In this document: in pieces, positions 37,401 through 47,666 of the stretch
Position numbering within the stretch: position 1 is the stretch's first letter
How the letters are laid out: the number at the start of each line of letters is the position of its first letter
Assembly (NCBI GenBank): GCA_016800925.1
Contig: JABCPU010000188.1
Location: 61,913 to 125,912, forward strand
Direction: 5' to 3'
Source of the DNA: Suillus spraguei
Lineage: Eukaryota > Basidiomycota > Agaricomycetes > Boletales > Suillaceae
Length of the DNA stretch: 64,000 bases
The notes under the pieces: model-generated
What the model saw: the letters and a program-made list of their open reading frames with translations, nothing else
Database searches by the model: none
Told to the model about the DNA's origin: nothing
Translations under genes and position numbers: made by a program

Positions 37401-38216
37401 GGATATCATCCGGAAGGGGACGGACAAACAGAACGTGCCAACCAAATGCTGGAACAGTACCTCCGGATCTACTGCAACTATCAGCAGGACAACTGGTCCG
37501 AGCTACTGCCCCTCGCAGAGTTTGCATACAATAACGCTCCGAGTGCCACTACTGGAGTTTCACCTTTCTTCGCCAATAAAGGTTATCATCCGAACATTTC
37601 CATCCATCCGGAACGCGACCTATCCTCCATCCGTGCCCAGGAATATGCCCTAGACCTTAACAAACTTCACCAGTTCCTCCAAGATGAGATGTCCAAAGCT
37701 CAGAAACGCTATCAAGGACCCACGGACGCTAAAAGACAGCCTGCTCCAGACTTCCAGATTGGAGAACAAGTCTTCGTCAAAGCCAAGTACTTCCGCTCCA
37801 CTCGTCCATCGAAGAAACTTTCGGAAAAGAATTTGGGTCCATTCAAAATTATATCCCGCCCGGGTACTCATTCTTTCGCCATCTGACTTCCGGATTCTAT
37901 GCGTTCCGTACATCCTGTTTTCCATGTCTCGCAGTTAGAGCCAGCAGTTCCGAACACCATTCCCAATCGCATCCAACCTCCTCCGCCACCAGTCGAAGTC
38001 GACGGAGAACCAGAGTACGAGATATCCGAAATCCTGGACTCTAAACTGGACCGTCGTAGGCACCACTGCCAACTTCTATACCTCATCCGTTGGTCCGGAT
38101 ACGAAGGAACGGACAAAGAAAATTCCTGGTTACTGGCCACAGAACTTGGAAATGCATCGGATCTCGTAGCGGATTTCCACTCAGCATATCCGGACAAGCC
38201 TGGTCCCATTGCTTGA
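34480..38216 (+). pseudogene. Pol of Ty3 element 2: protease, RT, RNase H, integrase
   Basis: Pol lies in the -1 frame relative to gag. The protease core is FPALIDCGSSHCFIDTD (34572-34620). RT has KKKDGSLRLCVDFRGLN, RYPLPLIADLL, YTKIDLRSAY and the active YLDD (VVYLDDILIYS, 35797-35830). RNase H has VVETDASDYAIAGIL, DKELLAIYAAF and [10 protein letters not shown]. The integrase has an HHCC finger (HDHPLSGHFGQ ... SCTSCARAK, 36930-37070) and DDE residues in MDFIEQLPD (37140), DRGTEF (37324) and GDGQTERANQ (37419). A chromodomain-like tail ends at 38216. TGA codons at 34732, 36403, 36987 and 37884 interrupt it, and one frameshift near 36847 shifts the frame by -1. Otherwise it reads through. Confidence 0.92.
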
Positions 38217-38273
38217 AAAGTACATAACGAAATATAAGTACATTGAGGGCAGTAGCGGAATTCCGGATCTGGA

Positions 38274-39264
38274 CTAAGCACCAGTCTCCATTTCACCTCC
38301 GGCACCCCCAGTCTCCTCCCCAGTCCCATCCGCCATCTCTCCTCCATTCTCATCCGCCACCTCCTCCCCAATCTCCTCACCAGCGCCATCCTTGTCGGAT
38401 CCGGCAGAAATGGAAAGCCTAAATCCGGTCCGGATTTCCTCGATGAGCAGGGCCTGGAATTCCCTCTGTTGCTGGAGGAAGGCCTCCATGGTAGAGCTCA
38501 TCCACTCCATGGCAATCCGACTCCCTTCCGCCGCCGCAATACCATCTTGGAGAAGTCCGTTGGTCCGCGCCAACTCAGCAATGATGCCATTGGCAGCAGC
38601 CACCCAAGCCTGATCATCATACTCCACAAAATCCTCATCCGTACCTTCGATGGTGACTGGATTAGAGAAGACATCCGCGTCCACCACATCCGGAGTAGGA
38701 CTCCTCTGACGGCGCTTGCCTTTGCCCTTCGGAGACGGAGTACCAGCAGGACGCTGCCTCTTCCGGCCCTTGGGCCCCTTAACGGATCCGGGCCTTCCAG
38801 GACAAGTGGCCTTGTCCTTCCGGCAGACGTCACAGGACTTAATCTACGAAACGTCAAAATCAGCGGATCCAAAGTTTTTCGGACAACTCACCATGGCATT
38901 CTTCTCAGCATCACCCCACTGGCACATCCGGCCCTTAGTGATGCAACGGGAGCAGTACCCATCCTTTGCTCCAGACGCAGGAGCAGCCTTGGCCTTTGCC
39001 AACCCATTAATATCCGGATCTGGAAGAGTCCACAGCACTCACCCGAGCCTCAATCAGTGCTCTCCACCTCTTTTCCTCCATTTCCCTCCGGATCTCTGCC
39101 AACTCAATCTGCTTCAACTCCTCCTGCCTTTTCCGCTCCTCTGCCTCTTTCCGCTTCCGTTCCGCCTCGGCTTCTGCTGCAGCCTTAGCAGCAGCCAGTT
39201 GCTGTTCCAGATCCGCGACAAGGTCGGCAGCAGACTTGGGGGCATCGGATTTCTTTCCAGACAT
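38274..39264 (-). CDS. Antisense spliced gene: coiled coil plus Zn2Cys6-like cluster
   Basis: The exons are 39043-39264, 38892-38993 and 38274-38843, with introns 38994-39042 (49 nt) and 38844-38891 (48 nt). Both introns begin GTGAGT, end AG and lie in phase 0. The product is 297 residues. It starts MSGKKSDAPKSAADLVADLE and has a strong Ala/Glu/Lys coiled coil (residues about 12-70). Two half-clusters follow: CSRCITKGRMC and, directly after the second intron, CDVCRKDKATC, both C-x2-C-x6-C with 13 residues between. Next comes a basic run (GPKGRKRQRPAGTPSPKGKG) and an acidic C-terminus rich in Gly/Glu. The spacing recalls fungal Zn(II)2Cys6 DNA-binding domains. It lies between pol and the 3' LTR, opposite in direction, and has no stop or shift although pol is decayed. 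The role is unknown. Confidence 0.7.
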
Positions 39265-39440
39265 GTTTGAAGACAAGTATTGTTAACAAGGATATGAAGT
39301 GGGGGTAGGAATCATTTCGGACGTCTGACGTCCGTATATCTGTCATATTACAGACTCAGCACTACAACCATCAAACTTCCCCATCGTCTCGCATTAATCT
39401 TGTCCGATCCGGATCGACGCTTCTTGTGCCTCAGGGGTTC

Positions 39441-39459
39441 GGCCCTAAGGGGGGGATAC
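39441..39459 (+). promoter_or_regulatory. Polypurine tract of Ty3 element 2
   Basis: GGCCCTAAGGGGGGGATAC lies directly before the 3' LTR, where plus-strand DNA synthesis would start. Confidence 0.75.
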
Positions 39460-40202
39460 TGTCATATACCATACTTCTAATCTCAGATCCGACCATATCC
39501 GTCTGGTCCACAGATCCTGCCCGGACCACCCATCCGAATGTGCTCACTTCTTGCACCTTAACTCCCTTGTGTATATCTGTGTCTATCTCCTTTCGTCATT
39601 CCTCCTGTTTCCGGTATTCCGGCTGTGTATATTTCCGTCCTGTGTTACTGATCCGTTTCCTGTGTTCATTTCCGATTCATGCTTACTGATCCGCTGTGCA
39701 TTAACTAATAGACTTCCGTTACACTTCATACATAGCCCTCGGTCCCGGACTTGCTGATTATCCGTCTTAGATACTTACAGTATATAAACCACTTGTAGAT
39801 CTCCTTAGAACCTTAGTTCGAATATCATCTTAGATTCTACTCATTCTGCCTCCTCCGACCTTAAGCCACTTTCCGCTTTAGGTCACCTTCCGAGACTTAG
39901 GATTGATTCCTATAGTCTATATCTCCGACTCTATCTTCGGATAGTCTATCTCCGTTGGTTTCTAGTTAGGAACTCGTTCCGAAACTAGCCTTAATCTCTG
40001 TCCTCTCCTTACGTTCCGAATAACCTTCGGACGTATCATATCCGACACCTTCGGACACCCGGATCCGTCACGCAACTCCTTCTGGGTCTTCGGATGAATA
40101 ACTCCTCCCTGAAATAAGGGGCATTACTCGAGAAAGGGGCACAGTGCACGAACTGAGGCCAAAGCCCTTCGGATCTCTCTACCCTTGAGTACAGTCTTAA
40201 CA
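39460..40202 (+). repeat. 3' LTR of Ty3 element 2
   Basis: 743 bp, TGTCATATACC to CTTAACA, followed by the duplicated target TTATC. See the 5' LTR for differences. Confidence 0.95.
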
Positions 40203-40429
40203 TTATCTGAGCATCCTAGATACATACAATATAGGATAAAAAGAGTTGACAGCTTGCACATGTACCTTACCTTTTGTAACCTTACCTTTGGTCACCATTT
40301 AGTATCTACTTTTTGGTCAGATTTACTGTCTAGCTCTGGAATCATCCAGTAGTGGAAGTAGTCTCTTGTCATCACTACTGCTCTTTTATTGATATTGCTC
40401 GTTTACCGCCAGACCATTCAGTCAAAACC

Positions 40430-40800
40430 CCACATAGAACCTGTACCCTGGATGGGCCAAAAGGTCATAGAACATGTACAGCCAGGGACTGGCCAGCATG
40501 TAGAGGCTTATCCCAGTATACTAGAGCACCAGATGTGCCAGACATGTAGGACTAGTGCTGGCCAGATCTCAAATGAGAGGTAGCTGGCCAATAGAATATG
40601 ACAAGCCAGAGGCATTGCAGAAACTCACCAGCCAGAGATGTAGAACCTGTGCTGGCCATATCAAATGGGAGGGAGCTGGCTTGTAGAAGCTGACTGCCCA
40701 AAGATGTAGATCCTGTGCTGGCTAGATCTCAAATGGGAGGTAGCTGGCCTATAGGACCAGTGCTAGCCAGACCTCAACTGACTGGCTAGTATCTTGAGTC
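40430..40800. repeat. Imperfect repeats around GAGGTAGCTGGCC
   Basis: Units with GTGCTGGCCAGATCTCAAAT followed by GAGAGGTAGCTGGCC recur at about 40553, 40652 and 40717, with related lines at 40440-40520. They abut the end of the broken family A LTR. They may be part of a transposon end; the origin is unknown. Confidence 0.5.
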
Positions 40801-40981
40801 AGATGGAGAAAGATATCATAATATTTAATGTATATTGATATAAGCAACAAGACATCAGATCTCAACTGAGAGGTTGCTGACTGGTAGAATTCAAATAAGT
40901 ACCAGAAATAAGTCTTGTTTTGTCAGCATCTTTTTTTTTGAGCACCAGGATTACAAGGGCCATATAAAGGTGATAATATAG

Positions 40982-41219
40982 TTAAAATACTATAATCATC
41001 TTGTCCTTGAATGAATTCTCTACATTGAGCACAAACCTTTCCCACAAGAGCACCTGCCTTTGTGCATAAGCTTGATGCCCAAGCTTTGTGGCTTCTTGAT
41101 ATCTTTTCTCCCATTCACCCATCTTGTGCCTAAACCAGCCAACTGTCCAACCCATCTCATGCTGAACCAAATTTAATTCCTCTTCCCACCTTTCCCACCT
41201 AGCCTTAGCTTTTAGCCAA
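40982..41219 (-). pseudogene. KDZ transposase, C-terminal fragment
   Basis: The minus strand reads NWLKAKARWERWEEELNLVQ, HEMGWTVGWFRHKMGEWEKR and GHQAYAQRQVLLWERF. This Trp/Glu-rich helical pattern with an AYA-x-x-Q block closes KDZ (Kyakuja-Dileera-Zisupton) transposases of basidiomycetes. The N-terminal part of the same element is probably at 44190-44895 on the same strand; the catalytic core between them is missing or unreadable. The assignment rests on remembered family pattern, not on a search. Confidence 0.62.
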
Positions 41220-42077
41220 TTGACACTGTAGACTAATTGTGGTAAGAATGCATGTTAACAATTAAGTATTACTTTACTCAGTATTCACCATCTGCACTGC
41301 TCTGACACAATACATTTTCAAAAGAGTTTTCAGTCCAACTACCTGTTCTTTACTTGTGCATAAGATTTATTCCTACAACTGCCAATCAGCTGTACTAAAT
41401 TGTGAAGTTCGTCCTTCATATTTTATTACAACGCCATGATGTCAAATGATGATTTCGAAAAATGTGAATTTTACCCATACTACAACATCAACATATAATT
41501 TTAAAAGAATTGTTTAAGCAACTGGAGTATCAACTGGAATGGCATTGCATACAAATGCATCCTCAGACTGATCAACACTACCATGTCAGGCATCACATAT
41601 ATGTGACAGAGCGCAGAAAGCTTTACAGACTCATAAGTTGGGTATGCCCTGTGTGCTACTGGGTTTACAGATTAGCAGAGACACTGAATATTCTATTGGA
41701 CATGATTGAAAGAGATCTACATGTAATCAATGGGACCGCACTCCATTTTAATGGAAGATTCATCAAGTGCATAATGATTGACCCTGAAAGTTTTCCTTTC
41801 CCACCTGCCACCATCATTCCTGTAAGAACCTTCCCAGATGATGAATAAGGCAATAGTTGAACCTATTGGTCCATGCACATCAAATTGCATATAAAAAGTA
41901 TGGTTAGATTGTGAAGGGAATATCTGAAGTAGCCATCACTTTTCTAATTGGCTTTGCTCTGCAACCTTATTTCTTTTAGTCCTTATTTGTATTTCTTAGC
42001 TGGGTAATGTCAAGTTGGTGTTTGGTTTACTCTGTTAAGAGACCTGTTTTAGTTGTTTAAACAATGATCATTCTATT
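41220..42077. other. Unassigned sequence within the broken KDZ locus
   Basis: The plus-strand frame 41510-41848 (112 codons) has no family features, and the minus strand shows no continuous transposase. It is probably decayed transposon sequence. Confidence 0.35.
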
Positions 42078-42531
42078 AAGGTAGAGCTTTCAGCAAACGT
42101 CACATGATAGGTGTGACAAAAGCAATAAATGTATGTAGGATGTTCGTAGCAACAAAATATAAAGAAACAGAAATGGAAGAGTTGTAGTGTATGTACTTCT
42201 CGACAAGTCGTCCATTTCAGAATTATTATTTATGCAAAATTGAAGGAGGAGATGGCAACACAAGCAAAATGTGACTTACTGTGACTTCACTTGTAATCAC
42301 TGCATTTGCCACCGGGAATGTAAACCTTGCATCTTGCTTGTGTTGCCATCTCCTCTTTCAATTTTGCACAAATAATAATTCTACAACAGATGACTCGTCG
42401 AGAAGTACATACACTACAACTCTTCTGTTTCTGTTTTTTTATATCTTGTCGCTATGAACATCCGACATACATTTATTGCATTTGTCATGCCTATCACGTG
42501 ATGTTTGCTGAAAGCGCGCAAGGTCTACCTT
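42078..42531. mobile_element. 454-bp foldback element with ~190-bp inverted arms
   Basis: The left arm from AAGGTAGAGCTTTCAGCAAA (42078) to about 42269 is the inverted complement of about 42322-42531, which ends TGAAAGCGCGCAAGGTCTAC CTT. The arms are roughly 90 percent identical with a spacer of about 55 bp. TT and AA flank the ends, so TTAA may be part of the termini. There is no coding capacity. It looks like a MITE or foldback transposon. Confidence 0.78.
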
Positions 42532-43699
42532 AAGTGGTTCACTTGAGCCTTGAGGACAAGGCATCATTCAACATCTTATTATTCTTTAAATCGAGGACCA
42601 TTTATTTCTTGTTCCCTGCAGATGACATGCACGAAACTGGTTTTGAGCATGGTCATGACAAAATAGCTCTACTTCACAAGTCTAATCACACTTATAATTT
42701 CAAAGCTAATTTTCTACCATTTACAATAATTTTACCATGCATTTTTGATGAGTAAATAGACTTATAATATAATTAATTACTTATCTGACTCAATAAAGTA
42801 CCTCAAAACCCTTAAATTTGATGACTAATCAATTTTCCCACATATTGTGAGATTTTTTCACACATTTTCCTATTTAATTACTAAAGTTCGGTTTAACATC
42901 TTAACATCTCAACATCTATAAGTTGACATCTAAACAATGAGGATTATGTAATGTACAGTTGTTTTAATCACATAAGTGACACATTTGGACAGTTCCAAGA
43001 TACTGGTAATCATTAGCTCAACATCTGAACATCCGAGCATATGAGTCATACCAAGTCAGTTGGAGTCAAGCCAAGTCATAGGGAGTCACTCTTATAATGA
43101 CTCACTCTGAGTAATTATGAATCATATTTCTAAATGTAGAAATTGCATAGCCACTAGTAGAATAGTATATAAGGGGCCTAGTTTTCCCCTCTGATAATAA
43201 GAATCCCCCCTTTTTGAAAAAGACTCTTAAGTGTGAATTGAGTGAATATTAGTTTATTCCTCCACTCCTTTGTCATCATTTCCCACAATGTTCTGACTAT
43301 CTGAGATAACTTCTAAATAATCTTTAATTGCACTAGCTAACACACGGTTGTTAGTCATCTAGGGTAATTCTGCTTCACTCTCTTTGTGACACAGGAAATC
43401 AATTCTGTGGGAGAATTATTTTCATTAATTGAGTGACGACAAATAAGGGCTTATACTTTAGTCAATAATATTAAGAGCTTGGCTTACTTTAAGACTACAT
43501 TAAGAGGACGTACTCTGTTCTGATTCTGCATCATACTCATTGTGAGTGCCTGAGCAGCAGAGAAGTTGGTTTTGAGGCCAGGTATTGATTGATTCAATTG
43601 TATCTGATTATTAGTTTGCTCTCCTAATTGTGAGGATAAGAAGTAGTCAAGAAATATTGTTGAGAAATATTCTTATACTGTCAAATCGTTAGTTGTAAC
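42532..43699. other. AT-rich unassigned sequence, possible LTR-like
   Basis: It contains TATATAAGGGGCCTAG at 43168-43183 and repeated short phrases such as GTCA-rich AAGTCAG/AAGTCAT (43050-43085). It could be part of an unrecognised LTR. No reading frame is supported. Confidence 0.35.
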
Positions 43700-43955
43700 A
43701 TTGTAGCACTGCATCAAGCCAGTTATTGATTCAGTTACATTCCGTTCTTTCATTCATTCTTCAGAATTGCCTAAGTACTGCATCGTGCCAGTTAACGGTA
43801 TTATTCTTTCTAAGTTGCCTAAGTACTGCATCAAGCCAGTTAACGGTAACTATTGTCTCTAATCTGCCTAAGTACTGCATCACGCCAGTTAACGGTAACC
43901 AACCTGTCCAAGTACCCTAAGCACTGCATCACACCAGTTAACAGATACCAACCCC
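43700..43955 (+). repeat. Tandem repeats CTAAGTACTGCATCRYGCCAGTTAACGGTA
   Basis: Five copies of a line built on ACTGCATCA(A/C)GCCAGTTA occur at about 43709, 43777, 43822, 43873 and 43922. The last four are 45-68 nt apart. The spacers share CTAAG but differ otherwise. These look like subterminal or LTR-internal repeats. Confidence 0.65.
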
Positions 43956-44189
43956 TGAGATTTCCCATACTATCTCAACCCTTTTAGTCAATTGTAAATT
44001 GCTTGGAAAAACTGCAACTCTGTTTCTGCAACCCTCTAATAAACACCACATTATCAAGTGTTGGTAATTGTCTGAACTGTCGACCATGGAAGGACTGTGA
44101 AACCTGGTGAATTTCTTACAAATCACATCCTTGTAAGACAACAGGTGGAGCTGGCAGAAAATAGTCCTGCTCTTAGGAGCTGTAGATGC

Positions 44190-44895
44190 TGTTCAGAATC
44201 AGATTACTGGCAATGACACCATGCTATGTTATGCATGAATACCCCAGAAGAATGTATAATAGTGACCAGGGTGGCAATTCATCAACCTCCTAGTTACAAG
44301 GTTGTGAAGCTTCATACCAAGGGTAAGACCCTCTATCATGTCCTAAGTACCATATAAAACCCTGGTCAGCTAGAGTGACATCCTCAAAGCACTTCCTGAT
44401 CCACAATTTGATTTTGTGAAAAAGTAATGACCGATGCAACTTGATCATGCAAGGGCAACACCAGTCATAGTCTCCAGTGCAAGTTAAACAACTGAATATG
44501 GCCTCAGTGCTTTGGCAAGTCTCGCAGATGCCAGCATAGATAAATTATGAGAAGAGAGTTATCTGTAAGCTACAAATTGTGAGTTGTACCTTGGTTTTTC
44601 TTGCATGCTGAGCAGGCTCTCCTTCTAGACCAAAGTCATCAAATGTCTCAATGTCTGGGAAATCCATTGAGACCTCCTTTGCTTGTTTTCTGGGGCTGGA
44701 GGAGGAGGAATGCCACCTTGATATTTCATACAGCGGATCAGCATGAGATTTGAGCCATGAGGGCTTTCCCCTCTTTCCTGTTGTAGGTTTGTAGGCAATA
44801 TAGTTGACATCCAAGTCTTTTTGTTGTGAGAAACTACCCCTGTCTTTGCAAGAATATGAAACAGCATTCAGACAGGTTTTTTTCTGGCCAGACAT
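44190..44895 (-). pseudogene. KDZ transposase, N-terminal CxC-cluster fragment
   Basis: The first exon reads MSGQKKTCLNAVSYSCKDRG, KPSWLKSHADPLYEISRW and MDFPDIETFDDFGLEGE. After an intron near 44541-44575 follows a cysteine cluster: CETC, CLTC, DWCCPCMIKLHRSLLFH, then KLWIRKCFEDVTLADQGF and YLGHDRGSYPW. Clustered CxxC pairs followed by H-x-x-L-F-H in this position are the CxC module fused to KDZ transposases, probably a zinc-binding DNA-contact domain. The transposase core is not found in the window. It sits just downstream of the TET/JBP pseudogene on the same strand, an arrangement known for KDZ elements. Confidence 0.72.
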
Positions 44896-45547
44896 AATAC
44901 TTGGACCAAGGAATAAGAATCAACATGCCAAAGTAAGGCAAGCAATGCAATTGAAAAACTATCTTCATCAAATCCAGCCATATTTCCTTTTGATAGATTA
45001 ATTAACTCTATTTACTGCTTAGCTACTACCCCCCCAACTCCACCAATTTTTCTCACTTTCTTCCCACAAACAGGTTTTGGACCTCTACCAACCCCCACCC
45101 ACTTGAGAAAATCTTACTTAATTGGAAAGCTTGGCCTTGGAATGTCCTGCTTATCATAGACCTTATCCTTGACAAAGTAGGCAATCACAATCCTTTTATC
45201 ATCACCCCAACCTAGGACTCCATTCTCCAACACCTTGCCTGCAATATATACCATAGTCCCAGGGGGATAACCTAGTTCGGCATTCAAGTCTGGCAAATCT
45301 AGTATGGCCTGGTTGGCTTTACCAAGGCTAACTAGAAGGTCATAGAATGATGGTGATGCTCCTGGATCTCAGTGATGGGGTGTCTCTCAGTTGACAATTA
45401 CCTCAATTCCAGAAAAGACATAGGGCCAAACAACTGGTTTTGAGGTACAAACCATATTCTTTGGTGCAGAGACCGATTTGATGCCAGCAAGATGCTGATT
45501 GGGTGCAATAATACTCATGATAGCCAACCAGAGTTGTTCTGGGATGG

Positions 45548-46495
45548 TGTAAAGATACAACCTAGCCTGGGCTGTAGATAAACTACCTCCTAAGCTAGTA
45601 TATGAGTCTTGCACTCTGTCTAGTCTGCTTCACTTGCTAAGGCAAGAGTGTTCGACCTTAAAGGGGGATGCCTGTTAGTATAGTCAAGTTACTGTCTATC
45701 CAATGTGTGAATATGATGCTGTGGCCAGCAGTAAGTTGCCACAGTCAGCGATGATGCCGCCAGAACTAGTGTATAAGTAGCAGTGGTAGCATGACTATAA
45801 CAATACCTGAATGTCCATAGCATCAAGTGAGCAATAATGAGTGTAATGTTAGCAGTAGCGGTAGAATGCAAGTGGTATGGAAGAAACAAGAAGGAAAGCT
45901 GCAGTACTTTCAGCAGTAAAGTAGTGGTGTGAGCAAAGTCAAGTCAAAATAGTGGTCAATAGTCCAGTGGTAACAGTGAATGAGCAATATCAATTAACAA
46001 GTGGTAAGGAAACTTAAAGACTAAGTCTACTACTGGGTGGTTCAAGAGCTAGACACTAATCCTGACCTATAGTATGGTGAAAATGAGGTACTGTATGTGT
46101 ACAGGCTATCAAGTGCTTATATCCTATTTCATATGTACTCAGGATGTGTTAGGCAAGATCAGTAGCACTTGAGTGAGGTAACCACCAGTATGTAATCATA
46201 GCATGAGGCAGCTGTGGCACGAGGTAACATGTAATAAGGCTTGCCATGGAATCAGTGATAAATGGTCATGTACAAACTATGCACCAAATGAAGCTATGCA
46301 AGCGAGGCAAGGACATGGGAGGACATCAGTTTGTGGAATGTGGACTGGCAAGTTGGTATGGTAAGTGGTAAGTGTGTAATGCTGGCGGCTTGTGCTAAAG
46401 GGGCAAGACAGCCATAAACGAGTGATGACTTCTATAGACGTTAGACATGTGTCAAAAGATAGGGTTTCAAGGTCAGCGCTAATATGTTTGTCACA
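45548..46495 (-). mobile_element. Solo LTR, family A, inside the TET/JBP pseudogene
   Basis: On the plus strand it runs TGTAAAGATACAACC to GTTTGTCACA, 948 bp. The dioxygenase frame stops at one edge (PEQLWLAIM) and resumes at the other (WLSEMAV). Confidence 0.83.
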
Positions 46496-46674
46496 ACAGC
46501 CATTTCAGACAACCACTGCTGAACAACAGGTGACTTAAGACCGGTTGATTGGTACAAATGATCTTGAAGATACTAGCTCCATTACATTAGTTTTGTACTT
46601 AAACAAGCATAGGAAGACAAACTTACCTCTTGGCACTGCATGAATCCACCAGGGCATAAACTCACCTGCCCCGC

Positions 46675-47569
46675 TGTAATGAACATATTGACGCTGGCCT
46701 CGAAACCTTATCTTTTAGCACGCATCTCACATCTATAGAAATTTCCACTCATCCAAGGCTGTCTTACTCCTTTAGCATTGCCGGTGGCATCACATGGTTA
46801 CTGCACACCATTCCGATTGCCGCACCACATTCCATGTACCAATGTCCTTCCATGTCCTTGCCTTGTCCACATAGCTCCATTTGGTGCATAGTTTGTACAT
46901 GACTGCTTATCACTGATTCTATGGCAAGCCTTATTACATGTTGCCTCATGCCGCAGCTGCCTCGCACTATGTTTACATATTGGTGGTTACTTCTCTCAAG
47001 CACTACTGATCTCGCCTAATGCATCCCGAGTACATATGAAATAGGATATAAGCACTTCATAGCCTGCATGATACAGCACCTTATTTTCACCATACTATAG
47101 GTCAGGATTAGAGTCTAGCCCTGGAACCACCCAGTAGTAGACTTAGTCTTTAGAGTTTCTTTACCGCTTGTTGATTGATATCACTTGTTCACTGTTACCA
47201 TACCACTGAAAGTACCATGGCTTTCTTTACTGTTTCTTCGCACCACTCGCACCTTACCACTACTGCTGACATTACTGCTTGTCACCGCTCGCTCAATGTT
47301 ACATTTTCAGGCATTGTTTCGACCATGTTAGTACCACTACTTACAATGCTAGTTCTGGCAGGATTATCACTGACCACAGCAACTTACTGCTGACTACAAT
47401 GCTACCTTTGCACATTGGTTTGACTCAAACTTGGCTATACTAACAGGCATCCCCCTTTAGGGTTGAACATTCTTGCCTAGCAAGTGAAGCAGACTAGATG
47501 GAGTGAAAGACTCACATACTAACTTAGGAGGTAGTTTATCTACAGCCCAGGTTAGGTTGTATCTTTACA
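46675..47569 (+). mobile_element. Solo LTR, family A
   Basis: 895 bp from TGTAATGAACATATTGACGC to GTTGTATCTTTACA. The flanks CCGCT and CCACT may be a one-mismatch target duplication. It lies in the upstream part of the TET/JBP pseudogene. Confidence 0.82.
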
Positions 47570-47666
47570 CCACTCCAAACTCTCCCCCCCCTGGAGTTAT
47601 GTTATGACAAAACCTTGTGAATGCCAAGGGCTCTTTTTCTCTTCAGTTACCTTGGCCAAAAACTGG

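Larger units (their letters stand above)
32283..40202 (+). mobile_element. Ty3/gypsy retrotransposon 2 (young, with antisense gene)
   Basis: The element is 7,920 bp with LTRs 32283-33083 and 39460-40202. Both begin TGTCATATACC and end CTTAACA. The target duplication TTATC is at 32278-32282 and 40203-40207. The order is gag, protease, RT, RNase H, integrase, chromodomain-like tail, then a spliced gene on the opposite strand, then a polypurine tract AAGGGGGGGATAC before the 3' LTR. Catalytic motifs of RT and integrase are intact. Five in-frame TGA codons and one frameshift silence it. LTR similarity indicates recent insertion. Confidence 0.96.
45114..47666 (-). pseudogene. TET/JBP-like 2-oxoglutarate/Fe(II) dioxygenase, dead
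   Basis: The minus strand reads HLYQSTGLKSPVVQQWLSEM (46500-46560), then, across an LTR, LWLAIMSIIAPNQHLAGIKS, VWPYVFSGIEVIVN, ETPHH-stop-DPGASPSFYDLL, LPDLNAELGYPPGTMVYIAG and KVLENGVLGWGDDKR, ending RPSFPIK. Family members oxidise 5-methylcytosine or related bases. The first metal motif H-x-D is broken by a TGA at 45369-45371. A second TGA is at 45387-45389. The distal ligand position (LEHGV in relatives as I recall them) reads LENGV. Upstream coding pieces (for example KSPWHSQGFVIT on the minus strand near 47600-47650) lie between further LTRs at 46675-49530. Three or four LTR insertions and the stops make it a pseudogene. Confidence 0.75.

Noticed and set aside
33941..37886. UGA recoding in Ty3 element 2
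   Set aside because: Host genes here use TGA as a normal stop (for example SLY1), and the LTRs show independent CpG decay, which explains all five TGA codons.
38469..39188. A 239-codon plus-strand frame near the 3' end of element 2
   Set aside because: It is the shadow of the spliced antisense gene, whose introns, coiled coil and cysteine spacing are far better supported.
41510..41848. A 112-codon plus-strand frame as a gene
   Set aside because: It lies in the decayed KDZ locus, with no splice signals, promoter or family pattern.
43700..43955. CRISPR-like array
   Set aside because: The genome is a fungal nuclear one, the repeats are imperfect and the spacers share sequence; a transposon-type tandem array fits.
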